From: Frankia sp. RB7
Lineage (GTDB): Bacteria > Pseudomonadota > Alphaproteobacteria > Rhizobiales > Xanthobacteraceae
NCBI GenBank assembly: GCA_030403585.1
Contig: JAUEPE010000007.1
Span: forward strand, 124,001-188,000
Length of the DNA stretch: 64,000 nt
Reading direction: 5' to 3'
The position numbers and the translations under genes are program-made. Of this stretch, positions 8,640 through 17,176 are shown piece after piece. A model generated the notes under the pieces. The model was not told the DNA's origin. It ran no database searches and worked only from the letters and a program-made list of their open reading frames with translations. Within the stretch, counting starts at the first letter, position 1. Every line of letters begins with the position of its first letter.

Positions 8640-10301
8640 CTAGTCGCGCGAGATCCGCGGCGTCGAGGGCGTGACGTTGGCGGGCGTGTGGAAATCGAGC
8701 CGCGCCCGGTTCTCCTCGCGAACGCCGCTGTCGTCGCCGAACTCGACATATTTTTGCGTCGCTTCCGCCCATTGCGGCCACGGCGTTGCCGGCGTGGCGG
8801 GATTGCCAGTTCGCGCGAAGGCAACGAGCGTATCCATCATGCGTTCGGACAGCGCGCGGTCGAACTCGGTCCAGTTGCGCGTGGTGCGGAATTTATTGAA
8901 GGCGTCCTGCGTTCCGAACCAGTAAGGCACATCAGAGGTGTGATAGGCGCCGATCTTCTGCGGGCTGTCGAAGAATTCCACACCGGGCGCGAACGGATGC
9001 ACGCGCGAGAACATGTACATATAGAATGGCGCCTTGCCGGTCTTCGCCTGGGCTTCGGCCCAGTTGCGCGTACCGATCTCGACCAGCCCCTCGCGCGCCG
9101 CAAGCAGGCCCATCGCCTTCACCTCGCCGTCGGTCTTGGCGGGATAGAGCGCGAGGAAGCGATCGGCCTGGTCGCCATAGAGTTTTTTCGCGGCGGAGAC
9201 ATAGGCTTCGAGCGTTCCGGCGGTACGCAAATCGTTCGAGCTTTCGTCGCTCGTGAACCCTGCGACAGTCGCGACATCGTTCTGCTTTCCGGCCGCAAAG
9301 ATATTCGGGACGGTGTCGGGCAGCACGTACCCGTCGATATCAGGCGTGACCGAGATCGTGCCGGCGCAGCCGAGCTGGCAGTCCTTCTGGACCGCCAGAA
9401 TCTTGTCGGCCTGGATCAGGCGCATCTCGGCCAGCGACGCTGCCCCGAGCGCCGACTGCACCTCGAGGCCGATCTTCTCGGCCGCCGGCAGCGCAGGGAA
9501 TTTGAAGCGGTTGTCGAACATGCTCAGACTCATCGCAAAGCCGCGATTGAACAGGCCCTTGGCCAGCGGGCTCGATTCCAGCGCCGACACCGACATCGCG
9601 CCGGCCGATTGCCCGGTGATGGTGACGTTGTCGGGATCGCCGCCGAACTGCGCGATGTTGCGCTTGACCCATTGCAGGGCCGCGACCTGGTCCATCAGGC
9701 CGTAATTGCCGGAGGCGTGGTTCGGTGATTCCGCGGTCAGCTCGGGATGGGCAAGATTGCCCAAGATGCCGACGCGGTAGTTGAAGCTGACGAAGATCGT
9801 GCCTTTCTTCGCGACGTTCTCGCCGTCATAGATCGCCATGCCGCTGGAGCCGAGCGTGAAGCCGCCGCCATAGATCCAGACCACGACCGGCAGTTTTGCG
9901 CCGGACTTCGCATCGGGACTCGCCCAGATGTTCAGATAGAGGCAGTTCTCGCTGGTCGCCTCCTCGCCGAAATAATGGTTGAGATTGTGCCGGCGCAGCA
10001 CCTGGATGCATTCGGGCGCCATCCGGTCGGCATGATAGACGCCCTGCCACGCATCGACCTTTTGCGGCGCGCGCCAGCGGAGCTCGCCGAGCGGCGGCGC
10101 GGCAAAGGGAATGCCGAAATAGGCTTTCACGTTCGACGGCAGCACCTTGCCGGAGACGGCGCCGCTATCGATGCTGACAGGATCTCCGGGAACAGGCGTC
10201 GCGACGATCTGCGCGGTGACGGGCGAAGCCGCCAGCAGCGCGAACGCGCCAAGCAGCGAGACGATCGAACCGCGCGCAGCATTCCTGTTCAAGATGCTCA
10301 T
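8640..10301 (-). CDS. Secreted type-B carboxylesterase
   Basis: The 553-residue protein has an N-terminal hydrophobic signal ending near 'SPVTA' (about residue 30), so it is probably exported. The alpha/beta-hydrolase signatures are the oxyanion-hole 'YGGGF' (about 144-148), the nucleophile elbow 'ITGQSAGAMS' with Ser about 232 (Gln replaces the usual Glu of GESAG), and later Glu ('TSDESSND') and His ('GAYHTSDVPYWFG') segments. Type-B esterases cleave carboxylic esters, carbamates and lactones. It lies downstream of, and overlaps by four bases, a second esterase gene. The MFS gene upstream suggests a role in breaking down an ester-type compound. Confidence 0.9.
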   Translation of the reverse strand: MSILNRNAARGSIVSLLGAFALLAASPVTAQIVATPVPGDPVSIDSGAVSGKVLPSNVKAYFGIPFAAPPLGELRWRAPQKVDAWQGVYHADRMAPECIQVLRRHNLNHYFGEEATSENCLYLNIWASPDAKSGAKLPVVVWIYGGGFTLGSSGMAIYDGENVAKKGTIFVSFNYRVGILGNLAHPELTAESPNHASGNYGLMDQVAALQWVKRNIAQFGGDPDNVTITGQSAGAMSVSALESSPLAKGLFNRGFAMSLSMFDNRFKFPALPAAEKIGLEVQSALGAASLAEMRLIQADKILAVQKDCQLGCAGTISVTPDIDGYVLPDTVPNIFAAGKQNDVATVAGFTSDESSNDLRTAGTLEAYVSAAKKLYGDQADRFLALYPAKTDGEVKAMGLLAAREGLVEIGTRNWAEAQAKTGKAPFYMYMFSRVHPFAPGVEFFDSPQKIGAYHTSDVPYWFGTQDAFNKFRTTRNWTEFDRALSERMMDTLVAFARTGNPATPATPWPQWAEATQKYVEFGDDSGVREENRARLDFHTPANVTPSTPRISRD

Positions 10302-11794
10302 ACGGCCTCCCTGATGTTGTTTTTATCGTTGGTGCCGGTGCTCAGTTCCGCCCAGAGGCGGGAGCGCATGCCTTCGTTGAGAGGCACAATATGAAACGGC
10401 TGGCCGAAAATTGCGAGAGGCTCCTTGGCCGACTCGAACCGCGGCCAGGCTTCCGCGACATCAGGCTCGCCGCTTGTCACGAAGCGCAGCAGACTGGTCT
10501 GAAACCGCGCCGCGACGTCGATATCGGCCGAGGTCATCGGGCCGCCCTTGCGCTTGAGGATCGGGCGATCGATGAAATTTGGCAGATGCGCCCAGAGGCA
10601 GGCATTGTCCGCGCCGTGGGTCGGCCCTTGCGACAGGAACGGTTCCAGCGCCGGGCGATGATCGAACCGGCTCAGCCACACCGCGCCACCCGCGACTGCA
10701 TGGCTTCGCGCGAGGTCGGCCATCGGCCGATGCCAGAACGCATCCGAAAGCAGCGCCTCATATGGATCCTCGTCGCCGCGCGCCGAGCCGCGATAGCAGG
10801 CCAGCAGGCGCTCCCAGCCGGCATCGCCGAAAGCGGCCCGCACATTGCGCTCGGTGGTGCGGATCATCGTGGCCGGCGGCGTGCTCTTCAGGAACATCAC
10901 CATCTCGTCGCGGCAGGAGCCGAGCCAGAGCGGGATGTCGCGCAAGCCTCCCTCGGCGAAGACATCGCGCGGCTCGCGCGGGATCACGCTGCCGTCGAGC
11001 ACCGGGCCGAACACGGTGCCTGAAGCGGTCTCGTCGGCGATCCTGCGGCCGACACGCTCGACGGCGGCGAACAGCTTTGGCAACGGCACGGATGCGATCG
11101 CAGCGGCGTCGTGCTCGAGTTCGAGCTCGGCCAGCACGCGGCGCGCGACCTTGTCGGCATGGTCTGCGCTCATGATATTGCGGCCCGGTGCACTCAGTGC
11201 GAGGGCCCGGGCGAACTTGCCACTGGCTTGCGGCAGCGTTGCGAGCGCGATCACCAAGGACGCGCCGGCCGACTGGCCCGACAGCGTCAGTTGGTCCGGA
11301 TCGCCGCCGAAATTGGCGATATTGGCGTGGACCCAGTCGAGCGCGGCGAGTGAATCCGAGATAGCGAGATTGTTCGCCTCGCCCAATCCGTGCCGATGCA
11401 GTTGCAGGAAGCCAAGCGGGCCGAGCCTATAGTTGATGGTGACGATGACAGCCGGACCGTGCGCGGCGAGGAATGCGCCGTCATAGTCGGCGCCGCCGCC
11501 GGTGACGAAGGCGCCACCATGGATGAAGAACAGCACCGGCAATGGGCGATCCGCCCCGGCCGGCGTCCAGATATTCAGACTGAGACAGGATTCTTCCGCC
11601 TGATCGAGATGCCCGGGCTGCGGCGCGTAGGCGCCGTAATCCGTGCAGCGGCGCGGCTCCGTCCAAGCTGGTGGCAATGTTGACCTGGCGAAGCGCCGCG
11701 CGGTGGCGAACGGCACGCCCTTGAAGGCGCGGACGGTCCCCTGCTCGGCCCCGATGATCGGGCCGAGCGTGGTCGGAACTGCATTGGTCAGCAT
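10298..11794 (-). CDS. Type-B carboxylesterase, cytoplasmic
   Basis: The 498-residue protein has no signal peptide, unlike its downstream neighbour. It shows the oxyanion 'IHGGAF' (about 91-96), the nucleophile elbow 'LSGQSAGAS' (Ser about 175) and a C-terminal 'THGADNACLW' His segment. 'EESCLSLNIWTP' is the characteristic type-B carboxylesterase pattern 2. Its stop overlaps the start of the secreted esterase (ATGA), and it lies 24 bases after the MHS transporter gene. The three form one leftward operon (importer, cytoplasmic esterase, secreted esterase). Confidence 0.9.
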   Translation of the reverse strand: MLTNAVPTTLGPIIGAEQGTVRAFKGVPFATARRFARSTLPPAWTEPRRCTDYGAYAPQPGHLDQAEESCLSLNIWTPAGADRPLPVLFFIHGGAFVTGGGADYDGAFLAAHGPAVIVTINYRLGPLGFLQLHRHGLGEANNLAISDSLAALDWVHANIANFGGDPDQLTLSGQSAGASLVIALATLPQASGKFARALALSAPGRNIMSADHADKVARRVLAELELEHDAAAIASVPLPKLFAAVERVGRRIADETASGTVFGPVLDGSVIPREPRDVFAEGGLRDIPLWLGSCRDEMVMFLKSTPPATMIRTTERNVRAAFGDAGWERLLACYRGSARGDEDPYEALLSDAFWHRPMADLARSHAVAGGAVWLSRFDHRPALEPFLSQGPTHGADNACLWAHLPNFIDRPILKRKGGPMTSADIDVAARFQTSLLRFVTSGEPDVAEAWPRFESAKEPLAIFGQPFHIVPLNEGMRSRLWAELSTGTNDKNNIREAV

Positions 11795-11818
11795 GCGATA
11801 ATTGTCCTGTCTTCCACG

Positions 11819-13156
11819 TCAAGCGCGCCGCTTGCCGAGATCGGCGATGTCGACCTTGTGGGTTTCGCGCGCGGTCGATGCAGCCACGGCCGAGGCGACG
11901 CAGCAACCGGCGACGAAGATCGCAACCGGAATCCAGCCGGTCGGTCCCGCGCCGACGAGGCTCGCGGCCACCAGCGGCGTGAAGCCGGCGGCAAGGAAGC
12001 CGAGCTGCGTGCCGATCGCGGTGCCGGAATAGCGCACGCGCGCCTCGAACATCTCCGCATAGAACGACGGCCAGATCGCGTTGGGCGCGGAGTAGATGAT
12101 GTAGAGGCCAATCGAGGCGACGAAGATCGCGGGCGTGCTGCCCGAGGTCACCAGCATGAAATAGGGGAACAGCAGCACGGCACAGCCGAGCACGCCGCCG
12201 ATGAACACCGGCTTGCGGCCGATCCTGTCGGCGAGCAGGGCCCACAACGGTTGGACGAACAGCGCCACGACATTGCCGAGCACGCCGGCCCACAGCATGG
12301 TCGGACGCGCGACGCCGAACTTGCTGGTGGCATAGCCGAGCGCAAACACCGCGGTCATGGTGCTGACGGTCGCGATCAGCGCACAGACGATGACGCGGAG
12401 CACGTCCGGCCAATAGACGCGCAGCAGCGCGACCACGGGGAAACGCGCCACCTGCGCCTTGTCCTTGATCTCCTCGAACACAGGCGTTTCCGGCATGGTC
12501 CGCCGCACCAGATAGGCAACCAGCAGCACCAGCGCGGAGAGCAGGAACGGAATGCGCCAGCCCCAGCTCAGCAGTTGGTCTTCCGGCATGCTGGACACCG
12601 GAATGAACACCAGCGTCGCCAGGATCGCGCCGGCCTGGGTGCCGCTCAGGGTCCAGCTCGTGAAGAAAGCGCGGTTGGAATTGGCGGAATGCTCCAGTGT
12701 CAGCGAATTCGCTCCGCTCTGCTCGCCGGCGGCCGACAGGCCCTGCAACAGGCGCAGCAGCGTCAGGATGATGGGCGCGGCGCTGCCGATCGTCTTGGCA
12801 TCCGGCAACAGGCCGATCGCCAGCGTCGAGGCGCCCATCACCACCAAGGTGAACAGCAGCACCGTCTTGCGGCCGATGCGGTCACCGAAATGGCCGAGGA
12901 TGACGGCGCCGACGGGGCGCGCGATATAGCCGATGCCGAACGACAACAGCGCGAGCAGCGTCCCGGTCGCGGGATCGACATTGACGAAGAACACTTTTGG
13001 AAAGATCAGCGCCGCCGCGGTGCCGTAGATGAAGAAGTCGTAGTATTCGAGCATGCTGCCGACGAAGCTGACGAGCGCGGCGCGCTTCGGCAGCTTGTTT
13101 TGCGTAGTCTCCGCGCCCGAAGGCGCGTGCAGCGATGCGATTGAGGTCGAGCTCAT
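11819..13156 (-). CDS. MFS transporter, metabolite:H+ symporter (MHS) family
   Basis: The 445-residue protein has 12 predicted spans. 'GSMLEYYDFFIYGTAAAL' in helix 1 and 'GHFGDRIGRKTVLLFTLVVM' between helices 2 and 3 are signatures of the MHS (ShiA/KgtP/ProP) family, which import organic acids and similar compounds with protons. It heads the leftward operon with two carboxylesterases and is divergent from a TetR regulator. It probably imports the product or substrate of those esterases. Which compound it carries is not visible. Confidence 0.88.
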   Translation of the reverse strand: MSSTSIASLHAPSGAETTQNKLPKRAALVSFVGSMLEYYDFFIYGTAAALIFPKVFFVNVDPATGTLLALLSFGIGYIARPVGAVILGHFGDRIGRKTVLLFTLVVMGASTLAIGLLPDAKTIGSAAPIILTLLRLLQGLSAAGEQSGANSLTLEHSANSNRAFFTSWTLSGTQAGAILATLVFIPVSSMPEDQLLSWGWRIPFLLSALVLLVAYLVRRTMPETPVFEEIKDKAQVARFPVVALLRVYWPDVLRVIVCALIATVSTMTAVFALGYATSKFGVARPTMLWAGVLGNVVALFVQPLWALLADRIGRKPVFIGGVLGCAVLLFPYFMLVTSGSTPAIFVASIGLYIIYSAPNAIWPSFYAEMFEARVRYSGTAIGTQLGFLAAGFTPLVAASLVGAGPTGWIPVAIFVAGCCVASAVAASTARETHKVDIADLGKRRA

Positions 13157-13264
13157 GAAATTCCTCCCCGTGTGCGATGTCGGTCGCAGCTCGCGTCATG
13201 CCCGTAAGGCCGTGCGCGAGTTTTTGCTTTTGGTTGCCGCAACCTTGGTTTCAATCCATAATGT

Positions 13265-13278
13265 ACGAACTAGTACGT
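13265..13278. promoter_or_regulatory. Candidate TetR operator between the MHS/esterase operon and the TetR gene
   Basis: ACGAACTAGTACGT is a near-perfect 14-base palindrome (only the central-flanking A/A pair breaks symmetry), located in the 212-base divergent gap. TetR regulators often bind such palindromes and repress both the divergent operon and themselves. Position and symmetry are seen; binding is inferred. Confidence 0.45.
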
Positions 13279-13368
13279 TTATGCAAGTCCGCAGCGAAAG
13301 ACGTCGGATTGGGCGAAATTTGCCTTCACCTTCAGGGTGATCCATAGAAACGGGCGGGAGAAACAGTG

Positions 13369-14016
13369 ATGCTCGAGCGCATGCCAGCCCCATCGAAGCG
13401 CACCAACGACCCCGAACGCACCAGGCGCGACATCCTCGAAGTGGCGATGGCCGAATTCGCCTCCGAGGGCTATTCCGGCGCCCGCGTCGACGCGATCGCG
13501 GCGCGGACGCGCACGTCGAAGCGGATGATCTATTATTATTTCGGCGGCAAGGAGCAGCTCTACCTCGCCGTGCTGGAAGAAGCCTATCGCAGCATCCGCG
13601 CGCTGGAAGATCAGCTCGACATCGCCAGCTGCGACGCGCGCGGGGGCCTGCGCCGGCTGATCGAGGCGACCTTCGACCACGACGAGCGCAATCCGAACTT
13701 CATCCGCCTCGTCTCGATCGAGAACATCCACCACGGCAAGCACCTGAAGCAGAATCTGCAACTGCGTCAGCTCAACGCCAGCGTGATCGCAACGCTCGAC
13801 GGCATTTTGAAGCGCGGCCGCGCCGAGGGCACCTTCCGCGACGACGTCGACGCCATCGATTTGCACCTGGCCATCTCCTCTTATTGCTTCTTCCGCGTCG
13901 CCAACCGCCACACTTTCGGGGCACTGTTCGACCGCGATCTGAGCGAGCCGAAGGTGCTGGCGAAGAGCAGGACGCAGATTGTGGAGATGATTTTGGCGTG
14001 GCTGGCGGCGAAGTGA
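13369..14016 (+). CDS. TetR/AcrR-family transcriptional regulator
   Basis: The protein has 215 residues from the ATG at 13369 (an adjacent GTG at 13366 is also possible). The N-terminal DNA-binding domain reads 'ERTRRDILEVAMAEFASEG' followed by 'RVDAIAARTRTSKRMIYYYF', a standard TetR helix-turn-helix (about residues 20-65). The C-terminal part ('EGTFRDDVDAIDLHLAISSY', 'FFRVANRHTFGALF') resembles TetR_C-type ligand-binding domains of regulators of aromatic or organic-acid catabolism. It is divergent from the MHS transporter-esterase operon and probably represses it until an ester-derived ligand binds. Confidence 0.9.
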   Translation: MLERMPAPSKRTNDPERTRRDILEVAMAEFASEGYSGARVDAIAARTRTSKRMIYYYFGGKEQLYLAVLEEAYRSIRALEDQLDIASCDARGGLRRLIEATFDHDERNPNFIRLVSIENIHHGKHLKQNLQLRQLNASVIATLDGILKRGRAEGTFRDDVDAIDLHLAISSYCFFRVANRHTFGALFDRDLSEPKVLAKSRTQIVEMILAWLAAK

Positions 14017-14063
14017 GGGGGCAAAGATCGCTCCCGCTTCGTCATTGCGAGCGCATATCAGTC

Positions 14064-14214
14064 CCGTCATCCTGAGGTGCGAGGCGTGCGATGCGAAGCA
14101 GCGCACGAGGAGCCTCGAAGGATGCACGGCCGCGCTGGTGCAGCCGGGCCGTCGCCCTTCGAGGCTTGCTCCCCGGCGCTATCGCGCCGCGGAGCGCGCA
14201 CCTCAGGATGACGG
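14064..14214. repeat. 151-base intergenic element with perfect 18-base terminal inverted repeats
   Basis: CCGTCATCCTGAGGTGCG at 14064-14081 is exactly repeated in reverse complement at 14197-14214. An inner pair (GGAGCCTCGAAGG and CCTTCGAGGCTTGCTCC) adds to the symmetry. It fills the gap between the convergent TetR and ABC-permease genes and has no credible frame. The TCCTTCGAG/CTCAGGATGA core is shared with the element at 8337-8592. Confidence 0.65.
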
Positions 14215-14258
14215 TGATGGATTGGCGCTCGCTACGCCACGTATCAATGAGAGGCCCC

Positions 14259-15044
14259 TCACCCGCTCCGCTTCTGCCGCGCGCTCGCTGCGAGCACCAG
14301 CATGAACGACGCAGCGGTCATCAGCGTCGAGATCGCCGCGATGGTCGGGTCGATCTCGTCGCGGAGCGCGGTGAACATGCGCTTGGTCAGGGGCTGATAC
14401 TGTCCGCCGGAGATGAACAGCGCGACGATGGTCTCGTCCATTGCCGAGATGAAGGCGAAGATGCCGCCGGCGACCACGCTGGATTTGATCTGCGGCAGCG
14501 TCACCGCAAAGAAGCTGCGCAGCCGGTTCATGCCGAGGCTGCGCGCGACCATCTCCTGCGCGGGATCGAAGCTTTGCATGCCTGCGAGCACCGAGATGAC
14601 GACGTAAGGCAAGCCGAGCATCACATTCGCCAGCACGAGGCCCGGCAGGGTCGCAACCAGGCCGACTTTGGCATAGACGAAGAAGATGCCGACTGCGGTG
14701 ATGATGATCGGCACCACCAGCGGCAGCAGCAGCGCCATGTGGATGACGCGCATGATGCGCAGCTTCGACTGGCTGATGGCGTAGGCGGCGGCGACGCCAC
14801 ACGGCGTTGCGATCACCACGGTGAATAGCGCGACCGTCAGCGTCACCCGCGTCGCCTGCATCCAGGCCGGATTGGCAAAATATTGCTGGTACCAGCGCAG
14901 CGAGAACGACGGCGGTGGGAAGGTCAGGAAGCGCGCGCTTGAGAACGAGATCGGCGCGATGATCAGCACCGGCAGGATCAGATAGATCAGCACCAGCGCG
15001 CTGATCACATAGAGGGCGATCCGTGCGGGCGAGATCCGCGTCAT
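14259..15044 (-). CDS. Polyamine-type ABC transporter permease (PotC-like)
   Basis: The protein has 261 residues from the ATG at 15044, chosen because it overlaps the TGA of the upstream permease (ATGA). Six hydrophobic segments are present, and 'MVARSLGMNRLRSFFAVTLP' (about residue 165) is the EAA coupling loop. 'PISFSSARFLTFPPPSFSL' near the N-terminus is typical of PotC-like subunits. It is the second permease of the importer together with the genes at 15041, 16108 and 19248. Confidence 0.9.
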   Translation of the reverse strand: MTRISPARIALYVISALVLIYLILPVLIIAPISFSSARFLTFPPPSFSLRWYQQYFANPAWMQATRVTLTVALFTVVIATPCGVAAAYAISQSKLRIMRVIHMALLLPLVVPIIITAVGIFFVYAKVGLVATLPGLVLANVMLGLPYVVISVLAGMQSFDPAQEMVARSLGMNRLRSFFAVTLPQIKSSVVAGGIFAFISAMDETIVALFISGGQYQPLTKRMFTALRDEIDPTIAAISTLMTAASFMLVLAASARQKRSG

Positions 15045-15925
15045 TTCTGCCCCAATATGCGATCGAGCGAAATGAAGCGGCTGACGGCAAAGAAAATCAC
15101 GAGCACGCTCAGCAGCAGCGCCACCGCAACGGCGCTCGCGGCACCGAACTGATTGTAGAGCTCGACATTGCGGCTCACCAGCATCGACACCATCACGGTG
15201 CGGCCGCCGCCGAGCAGCTCCGGCGTGATGTAAAAGCCGAGGCAAAGCACGAACACCATGGTGCAGCCCGCGAGCACGCCCGGCAGCGACAGCGGCAGGA
15301 ACACGCGGACAAATGTCAGCGACGGGCTCGCACCCAGGCTGGCACCCGCCTGCATGAGATCGCCGGGGATCTTCTGCATGGTGGCGTAGAGCGGCAGCAC
15401 CATGAAGGGCAGCAGGATGTGTACGGTGGCCACCACCGTGCCGAAAGTGTTATGGACCAGCGCGAGGGGCTCGGAGATCACGTCGAGATAGCGCAAGAGC
15501 TGGTTGATCACGCCGGTGCGCTGGAGCAGCGCCAGCCACGCATAGGCGCGCACCAGCACGGACGTCCAGAACGGCAGCACCACCAGCGACAGGATCAGGA
15601 TGCTCCACCCCTTCGGCACGGAATTGGCAAGATAGGCCACGGGATAGCCGAGCAGCAGCGCGATGATGGTGACCGCGACGCTGATCTCGAAGGTCAGCGC
15701 AAAGCTTCGCCAGTAAATGTCCTCGGTGAAGACGCGGCGATAATTCTCCAGCGTAAAGCCGTCATGGTAGATCGACTGCCAGGCCAGCCAGCCGACCGGC
15801 AGCACGATCAGCAGCAAAATCACGAGCAGCGCCGGCGACACCAGCGCCAGCATCAGGCCGTGCTCGCGGCGCTGATGCTTTTGCGATGGATCTGGCATGG
15901 ATGTCGTCAGCATTCGCTTGCTCAT
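15041..15925 (-). CDS. Polyamine-type ABC transporter permease (PotB-like)
   Basis: The 294-residue protein has a hydrophilic N-terminus and about six spans. The EAA loop is 'LMQAGASLGASPSLTFVRVF'. 'TLENYRRVFTEDIYWRSF' after the first span is the pattern of spermidine/putrescine permeases. It forms a heterodimer with the product of the overlapping downstream gene. The 182-base gap to the substrate-binding-protein gene upstream holds three hairpins, which may lower permease expression relative to the binding protein. Confidence 0.9.
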   Translation of the reverse strand: MSKRMLTTSMPDPSQKHQRREHGLMLALVSPALLVILLLIVLPVGWLAWQSIYHDGFTLENYRRVFTEDIYWRSFALTFEISVAVTIIALLLGYPVAYLANSVPKGWSILILSLVVLPFWTSVLVRAYAWLALLQRTGVINQLLRYLDVISEPLALVHNTFGTVVATVHILLPFMVLPLYATMQKIPGDLMQAGASLGASPSLTFVRVFLPLSLPGVLAGCTMVFVLCLGFYITPELLGGGRTVMVSMLVSRNVELYNQFGAASAVAVALLLSVLVIFFAVSRFISLDRILGQK

Positions 15926-15938
15926 CTCGGGTGCTGCA

Positions 15939-16066
15939 CCTCTCCCGCTTTCGGGAGAGGTCGCATCGCATCGAAAGATGCGATGCGGGTGAGGGCTCTA
16001 TCCTCTTGGGGAGCGTTCGTTGCGGAGACACCCTCTCCCCACCCCTCCCCCGCAAGCGGGGGAGGG
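15939..16066. repeat. Cluster of three perfect hairpins between substrate-binding-protein and permease genes
   Basis: Three palindromes lie in a row: CCTCTCCCG-CTTT-CGGGAGAGG (15939-15960), GCATCGCATC-GAAA-GATGCGATGC (15963-15986) and CCCTCCCCCGC-AA-GCGGGGGAGGG (16043-16066). The first and third belong to the repeat family seen at 3041 and 8337. In the leftward transcript they fall just after the binding-protein gene, where stable hairpins often protect the upstream mRNA from 3' exonucleases or partly terminate. Confidence 0.65.
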
Positions 16067-16107
16067 AGCGCAACGTCGGTTGTGGCACGACATGCGCTCA
16101 TCTCGTC

Positions 16108-17154
16108 TTACTTCTGCATGAACGAGGCCCAGCGCTTCTCGGCGGCTTCGCCCGCGGGCGAGGACCACCAGGCGTAGGACATCAGCGCCTGCTTGGCCGC
16201 ATTGGCCGGCTCGCTCGGCAATTGCGCCGCGCGCTCGGGCTTGATCACGCTGGTCTCGAACGCCTTGGGATTGCCCGGGCCGTAATCGATGTTGAGCGGC
16301 AGATTGGCCTGGTGCACGGGATCGACGGCCTCGTTGAGGAATTTCACGGCGGTGTCGAGGTTCGGCGCGCCCTTCAGGATGCACAGCGAGGTGCTCTGCA
16401 GGACGCCCTGGTTGTAGGTGAACGCGACCTTGGCGCCCTCCTTCGCCACCGCGCTGACGCGGCCGTTCCAGGCCATCTCCATGTCGACCTCGCCGTCATT
16501 GAGGAGCTGCGCCGACTGCGCGCCCGATGTCCACCACACCGTGATGCTCGGCTTGATCTCTTCCAGCTTCTTGAAGGCGCGATCGACGTCGAGCGGATAG
16601 AGTTTGTCAGGCGCGACACCGTCGGCCATCAGCGCGGCCTCTAACGTGGCGATCGGATGGTTGCGCAACGCGCGCCGGCCGGGAAATTTCTTCACGTCCC
16701 AGAAATCGGCCCAGCTGTTCGGCGCGTCCTTCGGGAAGGTCTTCTGGCTGAAGGCCAATACGCTGGAATAGAACTCGTAGGACACCGAGTAGGGGCTGCG
16801 ATAGGACTCGGGCATCGCCGCCGCGTTCGGGATCTTCGAGAAGTCGAGCTTTTCGATCAACCCCTGCTCGCCGCCGCGCAGGCAATAGCCGGTGGGAGTG
16901 TCGACGACGTCCCAAATCGGCTTGCCGCTGCCGACCTGGGTCTTGATTGCGGGCCAGGCGTCGGGAATGGAGTCCTGGTTGATGGTGATGCCGAGCTTCT
17001 TGGCGGAGGGATCAAGGATCGCCACCGTCTGCGCCTGCTGATAGGCGCCGCCCTGCGACACGAAGGTGATTTGCTCGGCGGCATCAGCCGCGGCGGCAAA
17101 TCCGATTGCGCCCAGCAACGCGCAGCCCAATCGCAAATTCTGCTTCAACGTCAT
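16108..17154 (-). CDS. Polyamine-type ABC transporter substrate-binding protein (PotD/PotF-like)
   Basis: The protein has 348 residues from the ATG at 17154, which has a strong GGAGGAGG ribosome site; a longer frame from 17193 lacks one. A signal peptide ends near 'AAADAAEQ' (about residue 24). The mature protein begins 'ITFVSQGGAYQQAQ' and contains 'GKPIWDVVDTPTGY' and 'WWTSGAQSAQLLNDGEVDM', matching family 1 extracellular solute-binding proteins of the spermidine/putrescine group. A FAD oxidase and a HAD enzyme lie directly upstream in the same direction. Confidence 0.9.
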   Translation of the reverse strand: MTLKQNLRLGCALLGAIGFAAAADAAEQITFVSQGGAYQQAQTVAILDPSAKKLGITINQDSIPDAWPAIKTQVGSGKPIWDVVDTPTGYCLRGGEQGLIEKLDFSKIPNAAAMPESYRSPYSVSYEFYSSVLAFSQKTFPKDAPNSWADFWDVKKFPGRRALRNHPIATLEAALMADGVAPDKLYPLDVDRAFKKLEEIKPSITVWWTSGAQSAQLLNDGEVDMEMAWNGRVSAVAKEGAKVAFTYNQGVLQSTSLCILKGAPNLDTAVKFLNEAVDPVHQANLPLNIDYGPGNPKAFETSVIKPERAAQLPSEPANAAKQALMSYAWWSSPAGEAAEKRWASFMQK

Positions 17155-17176
17155 CCTTACCTCCTCCAAAGAGATC

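Noticed and set aside
8117..8824. A minus-strand frame of 235 codons across the palindromic repeat
   Set aside because: It runs through the inverted-repeat element and the end of the esterase gene; composition is Arg/Ser-rich and no family is seen.
11858..13144. A 428-codon plus-strand frame opposite the MHS transporter
   Set aside because: The minus strand encodes a full MHS transporter with typical motifs; the plus-strand product is a Glu/Arg/His/Gln-rich shadow.
14091..14828. A 245-codon plus-strand frame
   Set aside because: It begins in the 14064-14214 repeat and continues antisense to an ABC permease gene with clear EAA-loop and membrane segments.
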